Below are positions 12,787 to 25,659 of a stretch of 64,000 nucleotides of DNA, piece by piece. Position 1 is the stretch's first letter. The number at the start of each line of letters is the position of its first letter. The stretch spans positions 33,903,159 through 33,967,158 of the forward strand of contig CM060909.1 in NCBI GenBank assembly GCA_030737875.1, given 5' to 3'. The position numbers and the translations under genes were made by a program. The stretch comes from Allium sativum. Its lineage: Eukaryota; Streptophyta; Magnoliopsida; Asparagales; Amaryllidaceae. The notes beneath the pieces are model-generated. The model saw nothing but the letters and a program-made list of their open reading frames with translations, did no database searches and had not been told where the DNA came from.

Positions 12787-14999
12787 TGTGACGGCAAAGA
12801 ATTTCGCTCGGTCCGAACCAGTCGCTAAACCGACCCAGACCGTTCGAAACGCCCTATCGTTTGAGAACACGACAAAACAGAACGCATACAGAAGAACATT
12901 TCACTGTATATTACAACAATGCATCAGATTACAAGAATATACAGAGTATAAATGAATAAATATTACACAGAAATATCAGAGATTTAAATTACATTTAAGT
13001 ACATTGCAGCGGAAAATAATACAATACACAACTAGAAGAGATATACGGATACAAAGCTTTCCGGATATCATTCCAGCTGTAAACCAGGATCCTGTGAATA
13101 TAAAATCTGCAAAACCAAAACTACTAGCTGCCCGTGTCGAAAATAAGGGCACCCAGAGTTTAGGTTAAAACAATAAACTCCAGGTCAGTCGTAGGACTGG
13201 TGTGAGAACTAAAACAGTTAATCTTTATTTTAAATCATTAGGTAAATCAAGGGACCACGCCGTATAACACGGAACGGGTTTCCTCCCAAGAATACCAGTG
13301 CATAAAACAAACAGCGCAATGCTAAATAAAGACAAATGAAGCTGTTATAAGACCCAGGTCCTATCACACAATGCAACGCAAGCCGGGGGATAGGGTTTTC
13401 CCTTATAACAGCCAAAGAATGCTTGATACGTTTAAAACAAATCATTTGATACTATTATAAGTGCATAGCGTATAAAACAACTTCAAATCATAAGTATCAA
13501 TCATAGGCGGCATGGGTACCATATATCATGTCGCCATACTAGTTCTACAATTAAAACCGCAAATGTCACGTATTTGGAAATTGGATTTCCGTCTATGAAC
13601 CGAGGCAAAAGATAGTCCTCAACCGATTCGAGACAATCTAGCCCATGTCTCAGGATCAGAGCTCGAGTGACCCTTGGATCGTCAGGGCCGGTCCACCGAT
13701 GTGGATTAAAATGCCTGAACACTACGTTTCCCCGCCCTTTGGGGCGTAAATGAGCCAACTAAATGACTCCATCGGTTCGAGAACGACCGATCAATCCGAG
13801 GCGCCTCGCAACAGCAACAACCACATAAGTCAAACTCGTCAGGGCGTGTAAAACCACTGACGCCACTTTTTATCTAGAAGGAAACGCATGCCCTCCCTGA
13901 GGTCCGACTCCCGTTTTTGGTTCATACCAGGTGTGAAACTCGCGAAGTAAACGTTACACAAAGCTACGCCACAAAGGCCTTGCTTTGATCATCACCACAA
14001 GACTTTGCTTTTCAACAGAAGCCTCGATCAATTGCCACTTAGGCATGCCACACAGGCAATTCACTCCATGCGTTTGATATCCATCAATATATAACCCCTG
14101 AGCTCGTACGTCTCAGAGAAGGGCGTTAAGCAAGAGAATAAATTCTCCGCCGCCAAACAGATATATATTTAATAGAGATCAATCACACGAACTAAAATCC
14201 AATGTCAGACACACAGTCCATTTACAAGTCTGTTCTGGGTCTGAACGAAACCGGGGGCACCTAGTACCCCGCATATCCATCGATCTCCAAGTACGTCTGG
14301 ACGATCACCAACTGTTTCCATCTTCTTGGGTGTACAGCCCAATCAAGATCATCAGTTTTCACCCAAACGACGTGAAGACCTCCGGTCTTCGACCATCGTC
14401 TTCATCTTCGACTTATCGTCGTATCAGTTATTCAGAATGGGATAAACCCGGTCTTTCCGAATAACTCGCGTATATTTTAAATAAGTGTTACACAAACACA
14501 ACATACGCCTCATTCCAATTCATTAGTCACTAACCGTAAATTAATCAAGAGAATAATTCCCCAAATATTAACCCCGAAGGCCGAAACCAACATCAGATCA
14601 ATATCCAGAAAACCATTCTGTTTGGCTAACCGACAGTCAATTTCTAAATTTCACATTCATAGGGAAAGGTTCCCATTAATTTTATCCAAGATAAATTTCT
14701 TGAATTTATTCTATAATCTATTTTTGAATATCAATTCAAACTAGTCGGGATTAACGAACCTTACCGAAGTAATCATTTGTTTTAATTTCCCAATCCCAAC
14801 CTATTCATCCCATGAAGTAAAACTGGTTATACTTCATATCTAACACCACGGTGTTGTCGGTAAATTCAATTACCATTTCACGTTCAAATCTAATTAAAGA
14901 TTTAACTACCGCCTGGAGCAAAACTGGTGATACTCCATTTTCGATCATTTCAATCTAATTAAAGATTCATTAAAACTCCACTTAGTTTTAATCTTCGAC

Positions 15000-15318
15000 T
15001 GGGTTAAAGAATCAGTGTCATTTAAAACACGGTTCACGATAAACCCAAAGTCACATTCCATTAATTATCGGGTTAAAGAACAAGTGTTATTTAAAACACT
15101 GTTCACGATAAACCCAAAATCACATTCCATTAATTATCGGGTTAAAGAACAAGTGTTATTTAAAACACTGTTCACGATAAACCCAAAAATCAATATCAAT
15201 TCCAATTAAATATTATTTAATTGGTACACTTCATTAAATCTAAATAAAAAGATTTAATCTTTTCTCAACTGGGTTCAAGAACAGTGTTAGTGAAGACACC
15301 ATTCACGACAAACCCAAA
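15000..15318. repeat. Hairpin motif array with 69-bp tandem in LTR C
   Basis: Three successive 69-bp units carry GGGTTAAAGAA...GTTCACGATAAACCC, and a fourth, more diverged hairpin follows at about 15272-15317. The tandem part is an expansion of a hairpin that is dispersed in the other copies. Confidence 0.8.
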
Positions 15319-16203
15319 TCACATTCGATATTCAATACAAGGCTCTGAATAGAAAATATATCGGCTTATATTCAATATCGAATTCTACGACTAACAAATG
15401 TCGTATTGGAAATAACGATATAAATATATATCTTTCAAATTTCCATAACCACATCTGTATAATCACGACTTCCAACATCGAAATATTCCGAAGACAATTT
15501 CGATTCAAATCCACTCCAATACAATCATTGGAAATTTTGGTTATTTTTAAAACCCTTTTCGAATTCAATTTATTTATTTAAAAATAAATAGAATTATATT
15601 TCTAGTTCAAAACTAGTTCATTTCGATAAAAACCTATTTTTATCTTTTCAAATATGGAGTTTTTCATCCCAAATCTTCACAAATCATTTCTTATGATTTT
15701 ACACAAATTATTGCTATTTTTAATAATTTTATCAAGGTCCGTACAGTCGATTTCCATCAATGGCCATCGAACTGCACTTACAGCGACCTTTTTCGAATTT
15801 GATTTGGACGTATCTCCAAATCCAACCGTTAGATTTCAAATTTCTAATATTCGTTAGAAAGCTCTTTTCGATACGAACCCAACGGTTCCGGTTTTAGGAG
15901 AATCCGACGGTCGGATCTCCCGCAATGTCCATTTGAAATAAATGGTCGAAATTCACGAACTGCCGCGGCGCGGCGCGTTCTATTCAGGCCATTATATTAT
16001 ATATATATATAATATATATATAATATATTTCGTCGATTTCTATTCAAAACGAATTATATAAATAGTTTTAAAATCGTTTCAAAACCTATTTCAACTTCCA
16101 TTTCAATTCAAAGCAAAAGTGAATTCTTCTTTATAAATTCGTTTCAAAATTCATTTCTATTCAATTCAAATTTCAATTCAATTTGAATTCATTTCAATTC
16201 GCT

Positions 16204-16490
16204 TTCAATTCAATTTGAAATCGTTTTCAATTCAATTCGTTTCGAAATCGTTTTCAATTCAATTCATTTCGAAATCGTTTTCAATTCAATTCATTTCGAA
16301 ATCGTTTTCAATTCAATTCATTTCGAAATCGTTTTCAATTCAATTCATTTCGAAATCGTTTTCAATTCAATTCATTTCGAAATCGTTTTCAATTCAATTC
16401 ATTTCGAAATCGTTTTCAATTCAATTCATTTCGAAATCGTTTTCAATTCAATTCATTTCGAAATCGTTTTCAATTCAATTCATTTCAAAA
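16204..16490. repeat. 27-bp minisatellite in LTR C, about 10.5 copies
   Basis: The unit is CAATTCAATTCATTTCGAAATCGTTTT written in two parts: CAATTCAATTCATTTCG then AAATCGTTTT. Units are nearly identical, so expansion is recent. It gives an open frame only because 27 is a multiple of three. Other copies have a longer-unit or single version at this place (27050-27330, 3710-3780). Confidence 0.9.
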
Positions 16491-16656
16491 TATTCGATTT
16501 CGAGATTACTTTTCAATATTCATTTTAAAATGAATAAAATCGATATAAATATCGTTTACGTCAAAATGGCGTCAATCTAATCAACACGGCTTCATAAATT
16601 TCTATTTTCAAATATTCTATTTCAAATATTTCTTTTTCAAAATAGTTGTTATTATC

Positions 16657-16830
16657 AAAATATTTCGTTCAACACATGACCAATCTCAATGAATGAGTAC
16701 TGTCAACACATGAACTTTTATTTTATATTGATAAAGATGTAAATTTTAATATTAAAATATTTCGTTCAACACATGACCAATCTCAATGAATGAGTACTGT
16801 CAACACATGAACTTTTATTTTATAATATTC
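16657..16830. repeat. 97-bp tandem duplication in LTR C
   Basis: AAAATATTTCGTTCAACACA starts at 16657 and again at 16754, each followed by CATGACCAATCTCAATGAAT. Two nearly identical copies. Confidence 0.75.
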
Positions 16831-17675
16831 TTTATTTTTCAAATTGGAATGAGGCCCAATCAATTACCATATAAAGTTAATTATATGGATTTTCATACAA
16901 CACATGTATATAATAGCATTGAAAATAATCAACCATCAACCAAAGTGCACTACACTGTATAAGCATCAAATATAGATATTCAACGCTTATAACAGCCTGT
17001 CAATCAATCGATCGACATATTTAATCAATCGGGATGAGTGAAATTCATATTTCATCCCAACACCCGTGTGGGGTTTCAAACAATCAAACACAGATTTTAG
17101 TTGTGCAGTTGGGCGATGTGTAAAATTTATCGTCCCAATCAATGTCATTCAAATAAGTGTACATAAACAAACCATCTGGTTTGTAAATGAATATTTATTT
17201 ATTCACTTCACTATTTTCATATTCACGTTAAAAATTATATTTTTAACGATAAAACATTTTATTTCAACCTATGAATTTCTATTCAATTCATTTATTCAAT
17301 AAAATGATATTTTTATTTTTCTAACATATTTTAGAAAATTTCGGCGGCATAACGGCACGATACTAGAAACGGGACAAGGCCTAGCCTAATCCCCGGTCTA
17401 GTGAAGGCCCACGCCATTCACTCATCAATCAAATCAATTTCATTTTGCAAACCACAAAATTTGGAGTAAGAGTCTAACCTAGCCTTACTCCTTCGCCTTA
17501 TAACGGCGCACGTCTAATCCTAACCAATTTATCGATTCGATTTTTCACACCACAAACCACATTCAAACCAATATCGCAATCAATCACCAAACAGTCAAAC
17601 AAACAAGTCCATGGTCTGTGGACGATTGTGTCGGGTGCTACTAAACACCGTCTGCATCCTAGTATATATATATAA

Positions 17676-18429
17676 CTAGAAAAATTAAATTGAAAGGTGA
17701 GAAGTTCTCACCGATAGCTATCCAATTATCTTGACTCCACTTTGATATAGAGCTTCTTCGTTCTCGCCTTTTTGCTACCTTCGTCGCCCGCTTCCACCAC
17801 CTATGTAAAAATCGAGTATTTTACTACGCTATTCAATATATAAAAATCATATTTTTATTTCGAAGTTCAATATATAAAAATCATATTTTTATTTCGAAGT
17901 TCAATATATAAAAATCATATTTTTCTATCGAAGTTCAATATATAAAAATCATATTTTTATTTCGAAGTTCAATATATAAAAATCATATTTTTCTATCGAA
18001 GTTCAATATATAAAAATCTCATTTTTCTATCGAAGTTCAATATATAAAAATCATATTTTTATCTCGAAGTTCTATATATAAAAATCATATTTTTATTTCG
18101 ACTTTCAATATATATAAATTCGATTTTTTCCACTTCTTCCATATTATGAAATCCGACCTTTAACACATTAAAAATCTTATCTTTCACACATTAAAAATCT
18201 TATCTTTCACACATTAAAAATCTTATCTTTCCTAATACAAAAATCTAAACTTTCATAAATTAAAAATCTAAACTTTTATAAATTAAGAAAAAAAATCAGT
18301 TTATGTATTCTTTAAAAAAAACAGTTTACAAATCTTTAAAAATTCAGTTTATAAAACTAGAAAAAAAAACAGTTTTGAAATTCTTTAAAAATTCAGTTTG
18401 GCTATAAAAAAATAAAGGGAAATGCTTAC
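17676..18429 (-). other. Predicted intron inside LTR C
   Basis: On the minus strand the GC-rich island ends AACACT followed by GTAAGC at 18429. The acceptor TTTAATTTTTCTAG ends at 17676, length 754 nt. The palindrome GTGAGAACTTCTCAC lies just upstream of the acceptor, as in the other copies. Inference from motifs and layout. Confidence 0.4.
17833..18120. repeat. 34-bp tandem repeat in LTR C, about 8 copies
   Basis: The unit has GAAGTTCAATATATAAAAAT followed by CATATTTTTATTTC. It lies within the predicted intron. The A-type copies carry looser versions of the AAAAATCATATTTTTAT core. Confidence 0.85.
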
Positions 18430-18439
18430 AGTGTTTTTT

Positions 18440-18720
18440 TTTCTTTCAGCGAGGGGGGGAGGGGACTTCATCTTCGGCGGTGGCCAGAGAGGGCGAGGCG
18501 GAGGCTAGGGGTGCGGTATGGCGAGATGTGGGCCCAGGGGGTGCTGCGTGTTCTACTGGAGAAGGGGAGGGCTTCGCGGTTTTCTGATAGGAGCTAGGGA
18601 GGAGCGGTGGAAGGGAGGGGAGGAGAGAGAACGGGGAGGACGGTGCGTGAGTGGGAGGTGACAGCGGAGGCGCCCGCGATGGCGGGGCGACGAGGTACTG
18701 GCGATCGACAGTCGCCATTT
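18440..18720 (-). other. GC-rich island in LTR C
   Basis: A purine-rich plus strand (pyrimidine-rich minus strand) block with many CpGs ends in a T12-14 run. On the minus strand it has an ATG and a 90-codon proline/alanine-rich frame, but a homopolymer start and low-complexity composition argue against a real protein. It corresponds in place to the islands at 5470, 8205, 20030 and 28860. Confidence 0.45.
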
Positions 18721-20029
18721 TTTTTTTTTTTTAATCAGTGAACCCGATATCGGGTTTGGAAGAGAGAAGGGGGGCGTTGACCCCCTTTTTCTATTTATTT
18801 TTTATTATCCCCAAAAAGTAACTTTTATTCTCGAACCCGAAACGAGACCCACCGACTGTCGTCCCTAGCGTTTTACCCCCATTCCGAACACAATGGGATA
18901 TGCATCGTCGGCCAGTTCGATTGTTTCGATGGGTTTTTTTATTCAAATTCAAGTATAAATCTATATATATTCAATTTGAACTTACATTTCAAATTACCGG
19001 GGTCACATACGACCTTTAAAAATTCTCGAAAAATATTTTCTAGCTTCGTATTGACGATACGGTCCTAACAAAACTAGTTTCGTCGAATTCTGAGACCGTT
19101 TGAAAAATGGCCAATTTCCATCGATTAAAATCAACTGAAACTAGTCAAACGCGTTTTCCTTTGCCATGCTCACATATTGATTCGAAAAATTATGAAATTT
19201 GGAATCTAGCAATAACTTAACACCACGGACCCAACAAAACTGGTTTCGTCGAAATCCGAGGTCATTTGCAAAATGTCCATTTTTAAGGGCCTGAATTCCA
19301 TAGCGACTATTCAGAATTTTCAACTGGACATATCTTTTGATTCCCGTTAGGAAATTTCGATTCTTCGGATTCGTTAGAAAGATATTCACAATTAGATCCC
19401 ATTAATTTTGGTTTCACTAAAATCCGGATTGTTTTGCACCCGGTACATTCAATTGAAGTTTGAAATCGAATTATCGAACTACCGCGCCATTTTCAATTCT
19501 ATTTATAATTATATATAAATATTTATATTCTAACGACGACGCGTATAATATATACGTTCTAATTATATTCAAAATAAATTTCTCGTCGATTTTATTTAAA
19601 ATAATCTATTTTAAATATTCTAAATTCGCCAAAATTGTCAAAATAAAAATTTCAAACTGGCTCGCATTTTACGGGTTGTTACAGTGTACAACGCTTATAT
19701 AACTCATACATCGACTATATAATTTATACATCGTCATTTTCCATATCGTTTATAAATTTGAAATCTCACATTGGGTTCCACTCCACCAAAAATAGCAGAA
19801 GGCTCAGAAAAATATGCGGTCTCTTCTAAAATGCAGAAGACGTCCACACGGTCACGATGTTTCCTGTTTCATCGAATTTCGTTAACGAACGAAAAAGATA
19901 TGATTTTTCGAAGTTTGCAACGGTTTAAAGGTGTTAAAACTGTTGAAAATATATATAAGCCGTACCTCAGCTGAAAGGTTCAAAACTAGGTTTGCGATTT
20001 TCGATCAAACCGTGAATCGATAGGAGGAT

Positions 20030-20340
20030 CGGCCGATGCAGCGACGAAGAGGGAGGAGACGCGCGTCTGCGCGCGGTGGTGGGGGCCCACTCGGCGGCGC
20101 CAGGCGACGGCGGCGGCGGTTTGAAGTCGCCGACTTCAGGGACCCGATTCTCCCTCCACAGGCCTCGAAAAATTCCAAACTTTATATGGATTTGAAGATC
20201 TCGAGAAGATCTTCAAAAAGTTCAACTGTGGCACGAGCTAATTCGGCGTGGATTGATCGGAAAATGAGGGGGAAGGTTTTGAGTGGTTTCCGTCGTTCGT
20301 CGGGGAGAGAGAAAAGAGGGATTTTCTATTATTATTTTTA
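20030..20340 (-). other. GC-rich island in LTR B
   Basis: A CpG-rich block (GCGCGCG, GGCGGCGG runs) at the place where the other LTRs have their island. On the minus strand it is followed by CTGAG and GTACGG at 19965, a possible 5' splice site. The matching acceptor region of the A-type LTRs has been lost in B. Confidence 0.4.
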
Positions 20341-21504
20341 AAAATTCTGATTGGTCTGTGGGTCTTTAAAGGGGTTTTCTGACACGACCACCAATTAAAA
20401 CCCAACGACTATCGTCCCTAGCGTTTTACCCCCATCCCGAACACAATGGGATATGTTTCGAAGGCCCATTCGAATGTTTCAGTCAGTTTTCCTTCAAATT
20501 TAAAATATATAACATTCAATATTCGATTTGAACGTACATTTCAATTTGCCAGGGCCACAAACTGATTCGAAAAATTCCAGAAAAATAAATCTAGCTATGT
20601 TTTAACGATACGGTCCCAACAAAACTAGTTTCGTCGAATTCTGAGACTATTTGCAAAAAGGCCCATTTTTGGTCGATCCAATTTAACTATAATTGACCAA
20701 AACACATTTTCCTTTTCCACGCTCACATACTAGCTTCAAAAATTATGAAATTTGAAACCTAGCAATAACTTCACATCCCGGATCCAACAAAAGTGATTTC
20801 GTCGAATTCCGAGGTCGTATGCAAAATGGCTAATTTCACGGGCTATATAAATTCCATAGCGACCTTTCTGAAAATTCATTCGGCCATAACTTTTGCTTTC
20901 CGCTATGAAAATTCGATTTTTCAGATTCATTAGAAAGGTATTCACTAACAGATTTAAATATTTTTGGTTTCACTAAAATCCGTTTTGTTTTGCACCCGGT
21001 ACAGTCCGACAAAGTTTGAATTCAATTTTTGAATCTGCAGCGCCTTTTCAAGCCTTATTTATAATTATAATTAATTATAATCGTTTTCAATTGTCGATTC
21101 AAACTCACTTTTCATTGCCATTATTTAAAATATTTATTTTAAATATTTAAAATCCATTATTCTAGCCAATTTAAAAAATTTAAATTGGTTCAGATTTTCT
21201 GGGTCGTTACAGTTTTCTTGCATATTTAACTACGTAAAATAAAATAGATAAAAAATAATATAATAACAAAAAAATCAATCTTAATATTTAATATTTTAAT
21301 GTGAAATATTATAAACAATAAGATCTCATACTAGCAAATGATAAAAACTTATTACCGACCTCTACCAACCATTACCAACCATAAACCGAACTATTGGTAA
21401 TTGATTTCTTTGGTCGGTATTGGTATGATTTTCCTGTTACCATATAAAGTCGGTATGGTAATGGTTTTGAATACAAAGTTCCGGTACCGAGCCGATTCCA
21501 CCCC

Positions 21505-21505
<1 letters not shown>

Positions 21506-21546
<41 letters not shown>

Positions 21547-22427
21547 TCATTTTAAAAGTCAAGACTGTTACGAACTCCAAATCAAGCCCAATGGCTATCG
21601 CCCCTAGAAAAATACCCCCATTTTGGACACAATGGAATATGTTTCGTAAACCAATTCGATCATTTCTAACAGTTTTTACAAAATTAAAGTATAAATCAGT
21701 CTATATTCAATTTGAAAGCGCATTTTAGTTTACCGGGCCACATACTGACTCCAATAATTCCAGAAAAATAAATCGAGCTATGTTTTGACGATACGGTACT
21801 AACAAAACTAATTTCGCTGAATTTGGAGACCACTTGAAAAATGGCCATTTTCCAGTGGATTAAATTCAAACTAAAATTACCCAACACATTCAAATTTGCC
21901 ACGCTCACATATTAATTTCAAAAATTATGAAATTGGAATCTAGCAATAATTTGACATTCCGAATCCAAAAAAGTGGTTTCGTCGAAAACGGAGGTCGTTT
22001 GCAAAATCTCTATTTTTAAGGGCTATATATTATATAAAATTCCATAGCGACTATTCTGCATTTTCAACTGGACATAACTTTTTATTCCCGTTATGAAATC
22101 TGGATTTTTCACATTCGTTGGAAAGATAATTTCAAACAGATTCAAATATTTATGATTTTACCAAATTCCGGTTTATTTTGAATCCTGTGCATTCATTTGA
22201 AAATTGAAATCAAATTTTCAAACTACCGTGCCATTTTAGACTCGTTATATAATTAAAGTAAATTTATTCATTCTAACTTCGATTTAAATAAATTTATACA
22301 TTCTAATTCTATTCAAAATAAATTTCTAGTCGTTATTATTTAAAATCAATCATTTTAAATATTCAAAATTCATTAAAACTGCTAAAATAAAAATTTTAAA
22401 TTGGTTCTGATTTTCCGGATTGTTACA
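21506..22427 (-). mobile_element. LARD 3' LTR, 5' terminal segment
   Basis: The stretch matches 29314-30194 of the 5' LTR (ACGAACTCCAAATCAAGCCCA, AAAATTCCAGAAAAATAAAT and so on). It ends GGATTGTTACA at 22427, directly next to a polypurine tract on the minus strand. On the minus strand this is the start of the 3' LTR (TGTAACAATCC). Confidence 0.85.
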
Positions 22428-22440
22428 ATCTCCCCCATTT
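22428..22440 (-). promoter_or_regulatory. Polypurine tract of the LARD
   Basis: The minus strand reads AAATGGGGGAGAT directly before TGTAACAATCC. This is the usual plus-strand primer layout of Ty3/gypsy elements and matches the tract next to the 3' LTR at 59435-59459. Confidence 0.85.
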
Positions 22441-23425
22441 AAATCTTTTAATCCTCGAAAAGGAACGGAGCTGAAAGTTGTTTAACTAATCAACTCAACT
22501 TTTATTCTGGCATTCATTTTTCAACTTTTCAGTTTCTAAGAATTTTCTAATTTTTCAAAAATTTGTCTAACACCCTAAATTTTCGCCATAACCTCCTTTG
22601 TACGGATTGATATTTAAAACATAACTAGCCACGCAGGGCCCTCACCAATCCAAAAGAAAAAGAAAAAGCCAAGCGGCTAGCCAATTGGCTCATAAAATCA
22701 TCCAAACCCAATAAATTAGTAAATATGTACCTATTTGTCGGGCATACAATTTTATTTCTCTTCTTAGCTTCCATGCTATGAACTGTTCAATGTATATACA
22801 TGTATAGGCGTGCAATTGCAATCAATTCAAGTCAGTTCAATATTTGATTCAATTTGGCTTAATGGTTCAAAATTTTAACAAATCATCAAACAACACAATC
22901 AGCAATCAATTTCTTGATTATCCTTTCAAACACATAATTTTAATACATACTCAAAAATCATATTTTTAGTGCCAAATCACAAAAATAACCTTATCTAAAT
23001 TTTGGTTCTCATACCAGTCAATTGGAAATATGTAGATATCCCACTTTCGAAACTCGAAAATAAACTACTAACGCTACATCTCATCAGTAGAATCATTCCC
23101 AGGCGACTAGAGTGTAATTCTATATCTATCCAATATATTTAAGGCTTCAAATGCACGTTAATTACGCATATATTCAAAATCTCCATATACTCGATTGTCC
23201 AAAATCAATCTAAAGTAAATATTCAAATACGTTTAATAAGATTTAAATTCCAAAGCAAAATTTGTTTTCATTTTTATTTTTAAAAACAACTCTCTTTGCA
23301 CTCATTTTAGGATACTACTGATCCCATCTCTAACGAGTCAATCCCATTGGATATTACTAATCCAATCTCTAATGAATTCTTTCATTTGGTTCTAATGTGC
23401 CTTCTTCTCGAGTTCTGTAACCAAA
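22441..23425 (-). mobile_element. LARD internal region, non-coding
   Basis: The region between polypurine tract and primer site is only about 1.0 kb. I find no gag, protease, RT, RNase H or integrase motif and no long frame. It includes GCCATAACCTCCTTTGTACGG and GCCAAGCGGCTAGCCAA (22590-22690), which also occur in LTR B (about 11490-11600). The element must borrow all proteins. Confidence 0.8.
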
Positions 23426-23437
23426 GCTCTGATACCA
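23426..23437 (-). promoter_or_regulatory. Primer binding site, initiator tRNA-Met type
   Basis: The minus strand reads TGGTATCAGAGC, three bases after the LTR end (...GGGTCATCACA). The same 12-mer primes the Ty3/gypsy element at 54730. This fixes the element's orientation. Confidence 0.92.
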
Positions 23438-23532
23438 AACTGTGATGACCCGAACTTCCCCAGTCTCTGAAGAGAAGAGAAAGAACGGATTGTCTGAGAA
23501 CATGACAAATCAGAACACAAACAGAAGAACAT

Positions 23533-23538
23533 TTTATT
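23533..23538 (-). terminator. Possible poly(A) signal of the LARD
   Basis: AATAAA on the minus strand, about 95 nt before the LTR end and followed by T-rich sequence. The other copies have AATGAAATG here, so the signal is intact only in this one. Confidence 0.4.
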
Positions 23539-25659
23539 GCTTATTACAACAATTTACATCAGAGTACAAGAATATACAGAGTATAAACTAATAGTATACG
23601 TTTGATGAATATCATAGATTTACAAATTATTGTGCAACGGAAAATAATACAAAACACAACTGAAAGAAATACACGGATACAGAGCATTCCGAATATAGCT
23701 CCAGCTATTAACCAGGATCCTGTGAATATAATATCTGCAAAACCAAAACTACTAACTGCGCGTGTGGAAAATAAGGGCACCAGGAGTTTAGGTTAAAACA
23801 ATAAACTCCAGGCCAGTCATATGACTGGTGTGAGTACTAAAAAAGTTATTAACTTGATTTTAAAGTTAAAGATATCAAGGGACCACGCCGTATAACACGG
23901 AACGGGTTTACCCCCAAGAATACCAGTGCATAAAACAAACAGTGCAATGCTAAATAATGAACAATGAAGCTATTATAAGACTCAAGTCCCATCACACAAT
24001 GCAACGCAAGCCGGAGGATAGAGTTTTACCTTATAATAGCCAAATAATGCTTGATACGTGAAATTTCATCTTTTATTATTACTATAAGTGAAGAAATCAA
24101 CTTCAAATATAAATGTATCAATCATAGACGGCGTAGTGCCCCATCCCACTATGTCGCCATACCAGGCTCTACAATTAAAACCAAAATGTCACGTATTGGA
24201 AGTTGGATTTCCGTCTGTGAACCAAGGCAAGGGATCATCCGTACCGCTTCGAGACAATCTAGCCTACCATGTCTCAGGACCCAGACTCAGGTGGGCCCTT
24301 GGAGCGTTAGGGTCGGTCCACACAGAGTGGATTAAAATGCCTGAACAATACATTTCCCCGCCCTATGGGGCGAAATGGTCAGTATGTCGACCATATCATC
24401 CATCGGTCCTGTAGTGACCGATATAACGGAGGCGACTCGCTTTCCATCATCCACGTAAGTAAAATGTCTGGGCTTTATACCATGACACCACTTCTAGCTA
24501 GAAGGAAACACATGTCCTCCCTGAGTTTCTCTCCCATTTCTGGTTCACACCGGAGTGTGAGGCTCGCGAATTAACGCTAAACACAAAGCTATGCTATATT
24601 AAAGCTGTGCTTTGATCATCAACCAAAAGACTCTGCTTTTCAACAGAAGCCTTGATCATTTTCATCTCAGCATGCCACACAGGCAATTCATGCCATGCGA
24701 CTGATGTCTACCGATATATACCCTTTGAGCTCGTATGTCTCAGAGAAGGGTATTAAGCAAGAGAATAAATTCTGCCACCAAGCAAATATATATTTAATAA
24801 GGATCAATTAACATAGAATAAAATTCAATGTCAGACACACATCCATTTACAAGTCCGTTCTAGGTCTGAATGAAACCGGAGGCACTTTGTTCCTCGTCCC
24901 ATATGTCCAATATAGGAGAGAGGTCCTCGCATATCCAGTCGATCTTCAAGTACGTCTGGACGATCACCACTTATTACCTCGTCTTGGGTGTACAGCACAA
25001 TCAAGACATTAGTAATCATCCAAACGATGTGAAGACCTCCGGTCTTCAACCACCGTCTTCATCGTCGACTCATCGTCGAATCAGTTATTTAGAATGGGTA
25101 TAAACCCGACCTTTCCAAATAACTCGCATATATTATAAACAAGTGCTCCAAAAATATAGCATACGCCTCATTCCAATTCTGAATATTCTTTTATTTAAAT
25201 ATTCATATCCTTGGGAAAGGTTCCCGTTAACTTTATCAAAGACAATTTCTTTAAATTTATTCTTTGATTTTCCGTTGGATATCAATTCAAACCAAATTAA
25301 GGTTTATCCAAACTAGTCGGGATTAGCGATCCTTACCGAAGTAATCGTTTATTTTATTTCCCAGTCCTAACCTATTCATCCAATGAAGCAAAACAGGTAA
25401 TACTTCATATCTAACACCACGGTGTTATCGGTAAAATTAATTACCATTTCGCGTTCAAATCTAATTAAAGATTTAACTATCGCTTGGAGCAAAACTGGTG
25501 ATACTCCATTCTTGATCATTTCATGAATTCGATAAATTTAATTATCTCATTCACATTCTAATCTAATTAAAGATTCACTAAAACTCTAATTCAGTTTTAA
25601 TCTCAAAAATCGTTACTTAATGAATATTCAAAGTTAAGAAATTAATCTTATCTTTAAGT

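Larger units (their letters stand above)
12787..19683 (-). mobile_element. Solo LTR C, 6.9 kb, complete
   Basis: It runs from TGTGACGGCAAAG to GGGTTGTTACA, 6897 bp, with a perfect 5-bp duplication, and is therefore a complete solo LTR inside LTR B. Its order of segments is that of the A-type LTRs: start block, hairpin array (15000-15318), minisatellite, TTTCGGCGGCATAACGGC box (17338), GTGAGAAGTTCTCAC palindrome (17698), 34-bp array, GC-rich island (18440-18720), then the terminal block. No coding potential is seen. The reading frame at 18446-18718 lies wholly in the GC-rich island. Confidence 0.87.
9017..21211 (-). mobile_element. Solo LTR of subfamily B, interrupted by LTR C
   Basis: It begins TGTGACGACCCC at 9017 and ends GGGTCGTTACA at 21211, flanked by the duplication GTTTT. 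Without the inserted LTR C (12787-19683 plus one TSD copy) it is about 5.3 kb. The first 1.7 kb resembles the start of the A-type LTRs (for example GGACCACGCC...GGAACGGGTTT) and the last 1.2 kb resembles their end. A middle stretch (about 11440-11840) instead resembles the LARD internal region at 22560-22860. No primer site, polypurine tract or coding sequence is present. Confidence 0.85.
8655..21505. mobile_element. hAT-like MITE split by nested LTRs
   Basis: The left part (8655-9016) starts TAGGGCTGGACATTTTTACC and is full of ACCGAACC/GGTACGGT-type sequence. The right part (21217-21505) ends GAGCCGATTCCACCCCA, giving imperfect terminal inverted repeats (TAGGGCTGGA versus TGGGGTGGAA). Without the LTR insertion the element is about 650 bp and non-coding. 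The host LTR resumes right after it in a TA microsatellite, which hides the 8-bp target duplication. Superfamily is inferred from end sequence and style. Confidence 0.6.

Noticed and set aside
16204..16490. CRISPR-like regular repeats
   Set aside because: Units are directly joined with no unique spacers, in a plant retrotransposon LTR.
16215..16580. 121-codon open frame with repeated SFSIQFISK
   Set aside because: It is the translation of a 27-bp minisatellite within an LTR; the frame is open only because the unit length is divisible by three.
18446..18718. Minus-strand 90-codon proline-rich frame
   Set aside because: Low-complexity GC-rich island of an LTR, ATG next to a T run, no relatives in the other copies' islands.
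24088..24574. Overlapping frames of 69-108 codons near the LTR start
   Set aside because: The matching stretches in the other LTR copies are not open in the same frame; this is non-coding LTR sequence.
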